Shown: positions 23,164 through 32,949, counted from the first letter of the stretch. The stretch: DNA of 38,226 nucleotides from Oscillospiraceae bacterium (GCA_902767915.1 CACXJE010000012.1:1-38226); one strand, 5' to 3'. Numbers and translations are program-made. Notes: generated by a model from the letters alone, not told the origin.

Positions 23164-26100
23164 ATGAAGAACGCACCTTTGTACCGTCGGCTTCTGTCGG
23201 TGGCTCTGGTGATTGCCATGCTGGCTACGTTCCTGGTCCCCACGGCCAGTGCGGAACCCGCCAAGGCAACAGAGTCTCAGGTTGAGGAACTCACCCTCAC
23301 CCCGATCGATCCCGGTACGCTGGAGTCCCAGAAGCTTGGCGCTGTCAAGACTGGCGACACCGTAGAAATGGAAGACCACGCGCTCTCCGACGTCGTTCGT
23401 GTTTCCATCGTGCTGGACAAGGCTTCCACTCTGGATGCCGGCTACAGCATGGAAGGCTTCACGAACAATGCCGAGGCCAAGGCCTACCGTGAAGGGCTTC
23501 GCGCTGACCAGGCTGCCATGACCGCCAAGATCGAAAAGGCGATCGGCAGCAAGCTGGACGTCAAGTGGAACCTGACACTGGCGGCCAACAACATCTCCGC
23601 GAACGTTCTCTACGGCCAGATCGACACCATCAAGGCAGTCCCTGGCGTCAAGGACGTTTTCCTGGAAAATCGTTACGAGCCCCAGGTTGCTGAGAAGGGC
23701 GACGAGCCCAACAACGGCTCTGCATCCTACATGATCGGCTCCAACATCACCTGGGCCGCCGGCTATACCGGCGCCGGCAGCAAGGTTGCTGTCATCGATA
23801 CCGGTATCGACTCCGAGCACATTTCTTTCTCCGGTGAGGCTCTTGAGTATGCGCTGGCTCAGAACGCCGAAGAGAAGGGCATGTCCTATGACGAGTATGT
23901 TGCTTCTCTGAACCTGCTGACCCCCGAAAAGATCGACGCGGTCAAGGGTGAGCTGAACGCCAACATCGGTTCCGGCGCGGATGCTTACCGCAGCACCAAG
24001 ATTGCCTACGGCTACAACTACGTGGACAAGCGCGTTGACTACATCGAGCATATGCAGGACTCCCAGGGTGAGCACGGCTCCCACGTGGAAGGCATCTCTG
24101 CTGCCAACCGCTTCGTGAAGGTTGACGGCGAGTTCAAGCCCGCGCTGGAAGCTGTCGGCACCCAGGGTGTTGCCCCCGACGCCCAGATCGTCACCATGAA
24201 GGTCTTCGGCATCGGCGGCGGCGCTTATGACTCCGACTACATGGTTGCCATCGAAGACGCCATCGTCCTCGGCTGCGATTCCGCGAACCTGTCTCTGGGC
24301 TCCGGCGCTGCCGGCTTCGGCTTCTCCGACGGCTACGAGGCAGTGCTGAACAAGCTGGTTGCCAACGGCATGGTTTGCTCCATCTCCATGGGCAACTCCT
24401 ACGGCTGGTACGACACTCCCTACGACACCGCCATGTATCCCTACCTGTACGCCGATGACGTCAACTACTCCACCGGCGGCAGCCCCGGCTCCTTCACCAA
24501 CTCCCTGGCTGTTGCCTCTGTGGACAACCTGGGCAGCACCGGCTATCCCCTGATGTTCGGTGACCGCCATGTGTTCTACTCCCAGACCAGCGGCTACGGC
24601 AATGAGCCCATCAACACCATCGCCGGCCCCGAGTACGAATACGTTCTGCTGGACGGCCCCGGCGTTGACGACAACGAGCACGTGGGTCAGGAAGGCGACG
24701 CTTTCATGGCTCTGGGCGAGGATGTTGTGAAGGGCAAGGTGGCCATGTGCTACCGCGGCACCTCCTCCTTCTTCGCCAAGGCCAACGCGGCTGTGGCCCA
24801 GGGCGCTGTTGCTGTGATCATCATCAACAACACCGACGGCGTCATCAACATGAACCTGACCGGTTACAACTACACCGCTCCTGCAGTCTCCATCCTGAAG
24901 GCTGACGGCGACGCCATCAAGGCGGCCTCCGAAAAGGTTACCACCGAGGGTGGCCTGGAGTACTACACCGGCACCATGAGCGTTTCCGCCGACATGGAAG
25001 TCCAGGTTCCCGAAGCCACCGACACTGTCACCGTCTCCGCCTTCTCCTCCTGGGGCATTCCCGGCACCATGGTTCTGAAGCCCGAGATCCTGACCCCCGG
25101 CGGCTCCATCTACTCCGTCTGGGGCGCCAACATCGCCTCCGGCAGTGCGCAGAGCGGCCATGACCAGTACGAGGTCATGTCCGGTACCTCCATGGCGGCT
25201 CCTCAGGTCAACGGTATGGCCGGCGTGCTCGGTCAGTACATCCGTGAGAACGGCCTGTGCGAGAAGACCGGCCTGAGCCAGCGTCAGCTGATCAACTCCC
25301 TGCTGATGTCCACCGCTCACCCCGTCTACGACGCTGACGGCAACTACTGGCCCGTCATCCGTGTCGGCGCCGGCCTCGGCAATGTTGCCGACGCTGTGGC
25401 TGCCAAGTCCTACATCCTGATGGACGAAGAGTCCACCCTGTTCCCCGACTCCGCCAAGGACGGCAAGGTCAAGGCTGAGCTGGGCGACGATCCCGAATAC
25501 ACCGGTGAATACACCTACTCCTTCACCATCTATCCTCTGGAAGGCGAGAAGGAATTCACGCTCCGCACCGATATCTTCACCCAGTGGCTGGCCGGCAACG
25601 GCGGCTACGGCATGCTGCAGGATCAGGCCACTGTTCTGCTGGGCTCCGAAGCCACCTATGAAATCAACGGCGAGACCTATGAAGATACCTATATGGTAGA
25701 AGCTGACGTCAATATGGACGGCGAAACCGACGCTGCCGACGCCCAGGCCATCCTGGACCACATCACCGGCGCTGAGGAAGAGGGCGCCCAGTTCGACGCA
25801 GAAGCTGCCGATGTAGACGGCGATGGCAAGATCACCTCCTACGACGCCAAGCTTCTGCTCGACTCCTGCGCAACTCCCACCGTCACCATCACCGAGCCTA
25901 CCAAGGTCACCGTGAACTTCAAGATCGATGAAGGCGACAAGGCGTTCCTGCTGAACTACTTCACCAATGGCTTCTACGTACAGGGCTACACCTACGTTGA
26001 GCCTGTTGCCGATGAAGAAGGCAACATGGACGTTGTGCACTCCATCCCCATCCTGGGCTACTGCGGCTCCTGGACCGACCCCGCCATGCTGGATCGCAGC

Positions 26101-29100
26101 TCCGTTATCGACGCTGCCTACGGCACCGGCAAGCGGCCCTACCTGGCCAACTCCAACACCAACTACCTGACCCTGAAGGATCCCGAGGGCAATTCCGCTA
26201 TCTACATGGGCAACCCCTACATGGTCGAGGACAAGTTCCCCGCTGACCGGCTGGCCATGAACAGCGAAGCCACCGTGGCGGCCTTCAACTATCTGAACAT
26301 CCGTAACGTGACGACCCTGGGCTTTGCTGTGACCAACGCCGACGGCCGGGTCCTGTACTCCCAGGTGACTCCCACCAGCAAGTACGCTGCTTACTACTAT
26401 GTCAACGGCGGCGCATGGCAGAACTACAGCCCCGCCAACTACAGCGTCAACAAGAAGCTGGCTGCTGCGGGCGTCAAGGAAGGCGACAAGGTTACCGTCG
26501 GCTTCTATGCGCTGCCTGAGTACTACGCCATCCAGGCTGCCAAGCTGAAGGGCGAGGTTGCCACCTCCGGCTCTCTGGACAACGACGGCTTCAAGTCTGT
26601 CCTGGAGGCTGGCATTGTTGGCGACGGCGCCGGCATTAAGTACGACGTGCTGATTGACGATACCGCTCCTGTGGTCAAGGGCGCCTTCCGCGACCTGATC
26701 ACCGGCGACATCACCGTCATGGCCTCCGACGACAACTACATCGCTTACGTCGGCGTGCTGAACAAGTCCGGCACCAAGGAATTCCTGGGCGTTGTGCCCG
26801 AGCAGACAGAGCCCGGCCAGCAGGTCGAGGTTCCTCTGGATCTGGAAGGCCAGAAGTTGCCCAACGAGGTCACCCTGCTGGTTGGCGACTACGCCGGCAA
26901 CGAGGCTGCCTTCAAGGTCAATCTGGGCGGCTCCGAGGAAGACGTTGAGCCCATCATGCTGGGCTTTGTTCCCGCCGGCTCCACCGCGGCCCCCGGCAGC
27001 GGCAACCGTGTCTGGGAGATCGACCGTGAGAACGTCTCCTACAACTACTCCGCCGGCACCTACACCGGCCTGAGCGTCTACTCCAACGTTCCCGCCGCTG
27101 TCACCGCCGCTGAGCATGTGGACGGCTACATCTTCATGGCTGCCGATGACGGCTGGTTCTATGCCGGCGATCTGAACAGCCTGGACGAGGCCTCCCCTGT
27201 GGGCAAATTCTCCGACAAGACCGAGAAGGTCTATGACATGGCATTCAGCTACAAGGACAACACCATGTATGTCCTGGGCATGAACAACGTAATCTACACC
27301 ATGGACCTGCTCACCGGCAAGCTGACTCCTGCCATTAAGCTGACCCTGCCCGGCACCAGCGGTATCTACGCTGAGGCCAACGCCCTGGCCATCGATGACA
27401 ATGGCGAGTTCTACGTTGCCAACTACGGCAGCACCTCCAGCACTGTACTGTTCAAGTTCACCTACGAGGCTCCCGAACCCGTGGAAGAGGAGCCCGTGGA
27501 AGAGGACAACGCCATTGCGCGCTTCGACTTCGAGGCTGCCAACGCCCTGGAGGGCTGGACCATCCTGGATGTGAACGGCGACAACAGCACCTTCACCCTG
27601 AATACCACCGCCAACTACGCCCACGGCGGCTCCGTCTCCCTGGCCAACCGCTACAATTCCTCCATCAGCGTGGATGACTGGGCCATTACTCCCGCCATCG
27701 ACCTGAACGGCCTGGAGACTGCCAAGCTCTCCTTCTTTGCCGCCAACCGCGCCAACTCCTTCCCGGAGACCCTGGCCGTGGCCATCGGCACCACCCCCAA
27801 TCCCGACGAGATGACCGTGATCATCCCCGCCACCACGCTGGGCGCCTCGGTTGACAGCTACGCCAACCTCACCGCGGATCTGGCCGACTACATCGGCGAG
27901 GAGCCCGTCTACATCGGCTTCCACCATTTCGACAGTACGGATACCTTCTATCTGCACATCGACGACGTGGAGATCCAGGGCGAGTATCCCGCCTCCGACG
28001 AGCCCGAACCCGAGCCCGAACCCGAACCCGATCCCGAGCCTCTGGCTGTCGAAGCCGAGCGCGTGGGCAACATGGGCGTCTACAACTACAGCAACGGCGG
28101 CGCCCTTGCCTGGGACCATGACACCGATACCCTGTACATGGCCTCCAACTACAGCAAGACCCAGGACTACGACCACTATCTGTGGACCGTCAACACCGAG
28201 ACCGGCCGTGCCGCCAAGGCCAACAGCTCCAACGGCAGCTACTCCGCCCGTCTGTACGGCAATGTCTGCGGCCTGGTAATCGTGCCCGGCACCAACCATA
28301 TGTTTGAGCCCACCGAAGAGCCCACCGACCTGATTGTCATGCCTGAGGCGCTGAACCTCCTGAAGGGCCAGACCGTCACCGCCTCCGCAGTGGTTCTGCC
28401 TTGGACTCTGACTGAGAAGGAAGTCACCTGGGAGTCCGCCGATGAGACCGTCGCCACCGTCAAGGATGGCGTCGTCACCGGCGTTGAGGTGGGTGAGACC
28501 ACCATCACCGTCACCACCGTTGCCGAGCCCGCATTGACTGCTGAGATCCCCGTCACCGTGGAGAACATCCCCGAGGCAGAGATCCGCGGCATCATCTGGG
28601 ACGAGGACGGCAAGGGCCAGTCCTCCGTCTTCAACACCGTCGCTCCTTCCGAGTGGACTGCGGAAGCCCAGGTCGGTGCGTTCCGCTGGGGCGCCCTGGT
28701 AGACGACACTGTCTATGGCTCCACTGAAGACACCATGTTTGCCTATGATGCGGATACCTATGAGGTTACCCAGCTGGGCGGCATCGTCAGCATGTGGATC
28801 CCCTCCGACGCCATCGCGATTCCCGCTGATCTGGTTGAGGCCTGGGGCATCACCGGTCGCGTCGGCGGCCTGTGCAACAACGGTACCTACTTCGAGGTCC
28901 TGGACCCCGAGGTCGGCAGCCTGAACTACTGGAATCTGAGCTCCGCCTACAGCTCCGATCCCATGGCTGTCATCGCCACCATTGGCCGCGGTGACTACAC
29001 CGACGTCAACGGCGATGCGCATCCCAATTCCATGCTGAACTACATGATGACCGAGGGCGGCGTCCTGTGGCTGTTCGTCCTGGATCAGGAAGGCCACCTC

Positions 29101-32100
29101 ATCCGTGAGGAGCTGGGTCGTGTAGGCATCTCCCTGGAGGGCGTCTCCGATCCCACCAACAGCGTCTGGGCCTCCATGGTCTACGATGCTGCCAGCGAGT
29201 TCCTGTTTATCACCCACTACGACGGCAGCAGCGATGTTGCCAACCTGATTGCCATCGACTCCAACGACCTGGATCGCTGCGCTGTGGCCGGCGACTTCAA
29301 TGACAATGTATGGCCTGTTGTGGGTCTGTATCAGTACGAGCCCGCCACCGATCTGGTTCTGAAGGTCGACCCCACTGAGATTGAACTCTACGAGACCCAG
29401 ACTGCTGAGCTGAACGTCAAGGTCAAGATGGGCGAAACCAACGAGTACACCGTTGAGGTTGCCGATCCTGCCATTGCCTCCTATGAGGACGGCGTTGTCA
29501 CCGGTCTGAAGGCTGGCGAGACCGACCTCATTGTCACCACCGTCGACTCCAACGAGGCCGGCGAGCAGCTGAGCGAAACCGTCCATGTGACCGTCAAGCC
29601 TCTGGTTGCTCTGAACCTCACCGTCAAGGGCCAGGTTACCGACGCCAAGGGCGCCCGCTTCACCTCTATCCTGCTGGACGGCCCCACCGCCGGCGCCAGA
29701 GGCCCCGAGGCTCCCTTCGATGTCTACTCCGGCACCCGTTTCGGCACCCACTACCTGGCCGGCGCCACCACCCAGTTCAAGGTTCTGAACGCGGAGGGCT
29801 TCGCTGAAGAGTCCCTGAACATGGGCTTCGCCGACTATGCTAACTATCCTCCCACCGACCTGGCCAACTACCCCTCCTTCGTCAATGAGGACGGCGAGTT
29901 CGAGGAGAACTACGTGCTCTTCCCCGTGACGGAAGGCTTCCTGGTCACCCCCGACCTGTACGGCTGGAACCTGAGCTCCTATGTCTCCGACATGGCCGGC
30001 TTCGCCTTCGCAGGTCTGGATGAGGCTGAGGATGGCAGCATCCTGTATGTCTACTACATGCTGACCGCCTCCGGCGTTCTGTATGAGATCGACATCAACC
30101 CCGCCGCCGGCCGTATCACCACCTTCCAGGCCATTCTGGAAACCGGTATCACCGTGGCGGATCAGCACAACCTGTCCATGGCCTTTATCTACGGCGTGGA
30201 CGTCACCTACTCCTCCGAGGAAGCCTCCTACGGTCTGATCGTTGCCAACAACGAGGACAAGACTATGTGGTTCATCGACTTCCAGACCGGTGAAGTGGGC
30301 ATGGTAGGCACCCTGGATGCGGACAACGTCTCCGGCCTGGTTGGCTACTTCGACGAGATCGAGACCACCGCTGAAGAAATCCCCGTGGATCCCTTCGATG
30401 AGGCCGAGGTGCTCAAGGCCTTCGACTTTGAGGCGGATCCCACCGATTGGACCTTCGTGGACAAGGACGGCGACGGCTACACCTGGGCCTGGAACCACAA
30501 CATTACCAGCTGGTATGCCGCGGACGCGCAGCCCGATTACGACACCATGGCCTATGAGGGCACCGGCTGCATCCTTTCCGCCTCCTTCATCAACACCGCG
30601 GGTGTGCTGTACCCCGACAACTGGGCTGTCACTCCCGCCGTTGATCTGACCGAGGCCGGCGAGGGCACCTACTTCTCCTTCTTCGCGAAGGGTGTGGACT
30701 CCAACTACGCCGCCGAGCACTTCGCCATCTATGCCGGCACCACCCCCAACCCCGACGAAATGACCCAGATTTCCGAGGAGTTCGTGCTCACCGGCGCCTG
30801 GAAGCGCTACTACGCCGATCTCTCCGACTTTGCCGGCGAGAGCGAGGTCTATGTGGCTATCCGGCACTTCAACGTCTCCGACATGTTTATCATGGACCTT
30901 GACAAGGCCGAGATCCTGACTGGTGTGAACATGGGCGACGACTCCGGCGCCATTGCTCAGCCCATCGACGTCACCGCCCGTGCCTACACCGGCGCTGAAA
31001 TCGCCAAGCTCGGCGACGGCATCGCTGTCATGGGCAATGCGGCCTCCATGGACTATGCTGTGGACGGCATCGAAATGGTCAAGGTTGGCGAAGCCACCAA
31101 CGCTGTTGTCGGCGGCACCAACGCTGTCACCGGTCTGGTCCGGAAGCCTGTTGATGACACTGTCGTCGCTGACGGCGAGGTCACCATCGAGCTGACCGAG
31201 GACGAGATCACCACCAATGGCCTGATCACCGTCAAGTACGACGCTGAGAAGCTGACCTACGTGGACACCCTGTCTGAGGTGGAACTGTACTCCGTCAACG
31301 AAGCCGAAGGCGTTATCACCTTCGCCTACGCTGCCACCGAGGAAATTGATGCCGGTAAGGTTCTCGCCACCCTGAAGTTCACCTACGAGGGCGAGGAGGT
31401 CGACACCGAAGTCACTGTTACCACCGCCGAGCGCAACGACGACGTTGCCGTCGAGGAAGAGACTCTGGTGATCCCCGTCAAGGTTGAGATTCCTGTGGAG
31501 CCCAAGACCTTCAATCTGGTTGACGTTGTCAGCGACGGCGACGAGATCGTGATCTACAACCCGCTGTCCGGCATGGCTGTGTCCAATGCCGACCTGTCCG
31601 CGGAGTATCCCAACTACCGTGCCGGTGTTGCGGTCACCCCCGAGGACGACAAGATCGTCACCAACAACACCGCCATCGTCTGGACCGTCAAGGTCGTGGA
31701 CGGCGGCGTGCAGCTGCTGGATGCCGAGGGCCACAAGCTGTCCATGGACAAGAGCGGCCTGGAGCTGGATAAGGCCAACGACGTCTGGGAGATCCTGTTC
31801 ATCGAGGGCGAGGGCATGACCTGCAACATCGTCAACGTCAACGCCGCGCCCGGCAACTCCGGCGATCCCAAGGCTCTGGAGTGGTACACCAAGTTCTCCG
31901 AGTTCAGCACTCACTATCTGAATGCCTCCGATGGCCAGTTCATCTTCGAGATCTATGACGTGAACGTTGCCGAGCCCGCGCACGACTGCAAGATCGCTCA
32001 CTTCACCGACGTGATGGAGCAGTACCCCTACGGCACGCCCGAGCACGAAGCCATTGAATGGGCCTACACCCATGAGCCCATCCAGATCACTTCCGGTATG

Positions 32101-32562
32101 ACCGAGACCACCTTCGGCGTCGGCAAGACTCTGACCCGCGGCCAGGCGGCCACCTTCCTGTATGCCGCTGCCGGCAGACCGGAATTCGACGTGAGCACCG
32201 CCACCAAGACCTTCTCCGACGTACCCGAAGGCAAGTACTACACCAAGGCTGTTCTGTGGGCAGCTTCCGAGGGCCTGGTCGACGGCTATTCCGACGGCAC
32301 CTTCAAGCCCGAGGGCACGCTGACCCGCGGCCAGATCCTGGTGATCCTGTACGCCAAGGCCGGCAAGCCCGATGTCACCATCGAGAACCCCTACACCGAC
32401 GTTCCCGCCGGCAAGTGGTACACCAAGCCCGCTCTGTGGGCCTACGAGAATGGCATCGAGAAGGGTGTGGACGGCAAGTTCGAGTATCAGACGCCTTGCA
32501 CCCGCGAAGCCTTCGTCCTGTACCTCTATCGTCAGATGGAAGGCAAGGCTCTGGCTGAATAA
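23164..32562 (+). CDS. Giant S-layer-anchored S8 serine protease, multidomain, with nested dockerin-like pair
   Basis: Secreted 3132-residue surface protein. Signal peptide at residues 1-30 (cut after TASA); I9-like propeptide about 75-175; subtilisin-like domain about 195-720 with Asp212 (IDTGID), His304 (HGSHVEG) and Ser676 (GTSMAAP), plus a PA insert about 520-600. An Fn3-like domain of lactocepin type (about 775-970) is split by two calcium loops resembling a type I dockerin (from Asp848 and Asp883). Then: Ig-like module (about 1150-1258); propeller-like stretches; cleaved-adhesin-like modules (about 1449-1608 and 2415-2589); a Glu-Pro linker (1613-1625); Big_2-like domains (about 1720-1800 and 2062-2146); a cohesin-like segment (about 2665-2763); three SLH repeats (2942 to the end). 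ATG at 23164 was chosen because AAGGAG is eight bases upstream; ATG at 23158 is too close. It probably digests extracellular proteins while bound to wall polymer. Substrate unknown. Confidence 0.93.
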   Translation: MKNAPLYRRLLSVALVIAMLATFLVPTASAEPAKATESQVEELTLTPIDPGTLESQKLGAVKTGDTVEMEDHALSDVVRVSIVLDKASTLDAGYSMEGFTNNAEAKAYREGLRADQAAMTAKIEKAIGSKLDVKWNLTLAANNISANVLYGQIDTIKAVPGVKDVFLENRYEPQVAEKGDEPNNGSASYMIGSNITWAAGYTGAGSKVAVIDTGIDSEHISFSGEALEYALAQNAEEKGMSYDEYVASLNLLTPEKIDAVKGELNANIGSGADAYRSTKIAYGYNYVDKRVDYIEHMQDSQGEHGSHVEGISAANRFVKVDGEFKPALEAVGTQGVAPDAQIVTMKVFGIGGGAYDSDYMVAIEDAIVLGCDSANLSLGSGAAGFGFSDGYEAVLNKLVANGMVCSISMGNSYGWYDTPYDTAMYPYLYADDVNYSTGGSPGSFTNSLAVASVDNLGSTGYPLMFGDRHVFYSQTSGYGNEPINTIAGPEYEYVLLDGPGVDDNEHVGQEGDAFMALGEDVVKGKVAMCYRGTSSFFAKANAAVAQGAVAVIIINNTDGVINMNLTGYNYTAPAVSILKADGDAIKAASEKVTTEGGLEYYTGTMSVSADMEVQVPEATDTVTVSAFSSWGIPGTMVLKPEILTPGGSIYSVWGANIASGSAQSGHDQYEVMSGTSMAAPQVNGMAGVLGQYIRENGLCEKTGLSQRQLINSLLMSTAHPVYDADGNYWPVIRVGAGLGNVADAVAAKSYILMDEESTLFPDSAKDGKVKAELGDDPEYTGEYTYSFTIYPLEGEKEFTLRTDIFTQWLAGNGGYGMLQDQATVLLGSEATYEINGETYEDTYMVEADVNMDGETDAADAQAILDHITGAEEEGAQFDAEAADVDGDGKITSYDAKLLLDSCATPTVTITEPTKVTVNFKIDEGDKAFLLNYFTNGFYVQGYTYVEPVADEEGNMDVVHSIPILGYCGSWTDPAMLDRSSVIDAAYGTGKRPYLANSNTNYLTLKDPEGNSAIYMGNPYMVEDKFPADRLAMNSEATVAAFNYLNIRNVTTLGFAVTNADGRVLYSQVTPTSKYAAYYYVNGGAWQNYSPANYSVNKKLAAAGVKEGDKVTVGFYALPEYYAIQAAKLKGEVATSGSLDNDGFKSVLEAGIVGDGAGIKYDVLIDDTAPVVKGAFRDLITGDITVMASDDNYIAYVGVLNKSGTKEFLGVVPEQTEPGQQVEVPLDLEGQKLPNEVTLLVGDYAGNEAAFKVNLGGSEEDVEPIMLGFVPAGSTAAPGSGNRVWEIDRENVSYNYSAGTYTGLSVYSNVPAAVTAAEHVDGYIFMAADDGWFYAGDLNSLDEASPVGKFSDKTEKVYDMAFSYKDNTMYVLGMNNVIYTMDLLTGKLTPAIKLTLPGTSGIYAEANALAIDDNGEFYVANYGSTSSTVLFKFTYEAPEPVEEEPVEEDNAIARFDFEAANALEGWTILDVNGDNSTFTLNTTANYAHGGSVSLANRYNSSISVDDWAITPAIDLNGLETAKLSFFAANRANSFPETLAVAIGTTPNPDEMTVIIPATTLGASVDSYANLTADLADYIGEEPVYIGFHHFDSTDTFYLHIDDVEIQGEYPASDEPEPEPEPEPDPEPLAVEAERVGNMGVYNYSNGGALAWDHDTDTLYMASNYSKTQDYDHYLWTVNTETGRAAKANSSNGSYSARLYGNVCGLVIVPGTNHMFEPTEEPTDLIVMPEALNLLKGQTVTASAVVLPWTLTEKEVTWESADETVATVKDGVVTGVEVGETTITVTTVAEPALTAEIPVTVENIPEAEIRGIIWDEDGKGQSSVFNTVAPSEWTAEAQVGAFRWGALVDDTVYGSTEDTMFAYDADTYEVTQLGGIVSMWIPSDAIAIPADLVEAWGITGRVGGLCNNGTYFEVLDPEVGSLNYWNLSSAYSSDPMAVIATIGRGDYTDVNGDAHPNSMLNYMMTEGGVLWLFVLDQEGHLIREELGRVGISLEGVSDPTNSVWASMVYDAASEFLFITHYDGSSDVANLIAIDSNDLDRCAVAGDFNDNVWPVVGLYQYEPATDLVLKVDPTEIELYETQTAELNVKVKMGETNEYTVEVADPAIASYEDGVVTGLKAGETDLIVTTVDSNEAGEQLSETVHVTVKPLVALNLTVKGQVTDAKGARFTSILLDGPTAGARGPEAPFDVYSGTRFGTHYLAGATTQFKVLNAEGFAEESLNMGFADYANYPPTDLANYPSFVNEDGEFEENYVLFPVTEGFLVTPDLYGWNLSSYVSDMAGFAFAGLDEAEDGSILYVYYMLTASGVLYEIDINPAAGRITTFQAILETGITVADQHNLSMAFIYGVDVTYSSEEASYGLIVANNEDKTMWFIDFQTGEVGMVGTLDADNVSGLVGYFDEIETTAEEIPVDPFDEAEVLKAFDFEADPTDWTFVDKDGDGYTWAWNHNITSWYAADAQPDYDTMAYEGTGCILSASFINTAGVLYPDNWAVTPAVDLTEAGEGTYFSFFAKGVDSNYAAEHFAIYAGTTPNPDEMTQISEEFVLTGAWKRYYADLSDFAGESEVYVAIRHFNVSDMFIMDLDKAEILTGVNMGDDSGAIAQPIDVTARAYTGAEIAKLGDGIAVMGNAASMDYAVDGIEMVKVGEATNAVVGGTNAVTGLVRKPVDDTVVADGEVTIELTEDEITTNGLITVKYDAEKLTYVDTLSEVELYSVNEAEGVITFAYAATEEIDAGKVLATLKFTYEGEEVDTEVTVTTAERNDDVAVEEETLVIPVKVEIPVEPKTFNLVDVVSDGDEIVIYNPLSGMAVSNADLSAEYPNYRAGVAVTPEDDKIVTNNTAIVWTVKVVDGGVQLLDAEGHKLSMDKSGLELDKANDVWEILFIEGEGMTCNIVNVNAAPGNSGDPKALEWYTKFSEFSTHYLNASDGQFIFEIYDVNVAEPAHDCKIAHFTDVMEQYPYGTPEHEAIEWAYTHEPIQITSGMTETTFGVGKTLTRGQAATFLYAAAGRPEFDVSTATKTFSDVPEGKYYTKAVLWAASEGLVDGYSDGTFKPEGTLTRGQILVILYAKAGKPDVTIENPYTDVPAGKWYTKPALWAYENGIEKGVDGKFEYQTPCTREAFVLYLYRQMEGKALAE

Positions 32563-32577
32563 TCTTCGCCAAAGCGA

Positions 32578-32646
32578 CTCTGTGTGAAAACACAGAGAAA
32601 CCCTAAGCAAAAAAACATGGCTGCTTCGGCAGCCATGTTTTTTTGC
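32578..32646 (+). terminator. Double-hairpin terminator after the S8 protease gene
   Basis: First a short stem CTCTGTGT/ACACAGAG with a GAAA tetraloop (32578-32597), then a perfect 18-bp stem (32607-32624 with 32629-32646) with a TTCG tetraloop whose right arm carries T7. Both tetraloops are among the most stable known. A-run and T-run make the second one bidirectional. Confidence 0.95.
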
Positions 32647-32660
32647 TGTTCAGGCGCATA

Positions 32661-32888
32661 TCGGGGTTTAATGCGCCGTAGGGGGCGGCGTCCCCGACGC
32701 CCCGAACGTACCGTTCTCTGATACCTGCGGGCCGTCGAGGACGCCGGCCCCTACGGGCGTTTCCGCCCGACAAATCGGGGTTTAATGCGCCGTAGGGGGC
32801 GGCGTCCCCGACGCCCCGAACGTGCCGCTTTCTGAAACCCGCGGGCCGTCGGGGACGCCGGCCCCTACGGGTGTAGCCCGATAAATCC
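32661..32888. repeat. Tandem duplication, 114-bp period, containing two 77-bp elements
   Basis: Two successive units each begin TCGGGGTTTAATGCGCC and carry a 77-bp GTAGGG...CCCTAC element (32678-32754 and 32792-32868). The elements differ mainly in the centre. After the second, GTGTAGCCCGATAAATC resembles the start of a further decayed junction. Both elements are in the same orientation, opposite to the copy at 7879-7955. This fills most of the 455-bp gap between the protease gene and typA. Confidence 0.9.
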
Positions 32889-32949
32889 CAATTTGCCTTG
32901 CATGCATTCTGCCCTGCGGGTATGCCGGCAGCGGTCCCTGCAGGGCAAT

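Noticed and set aside
23098-32610. A 3170-residue open frame on the minus strand covering the whole protease gene
   Set aside because: It is exactly in register with the sense codons and exists because the gene lacks TTA, CTA and TCA. Its product is a low-information Gly/Val/His-rich sequence with no start signal; the sense protein has clear domains.
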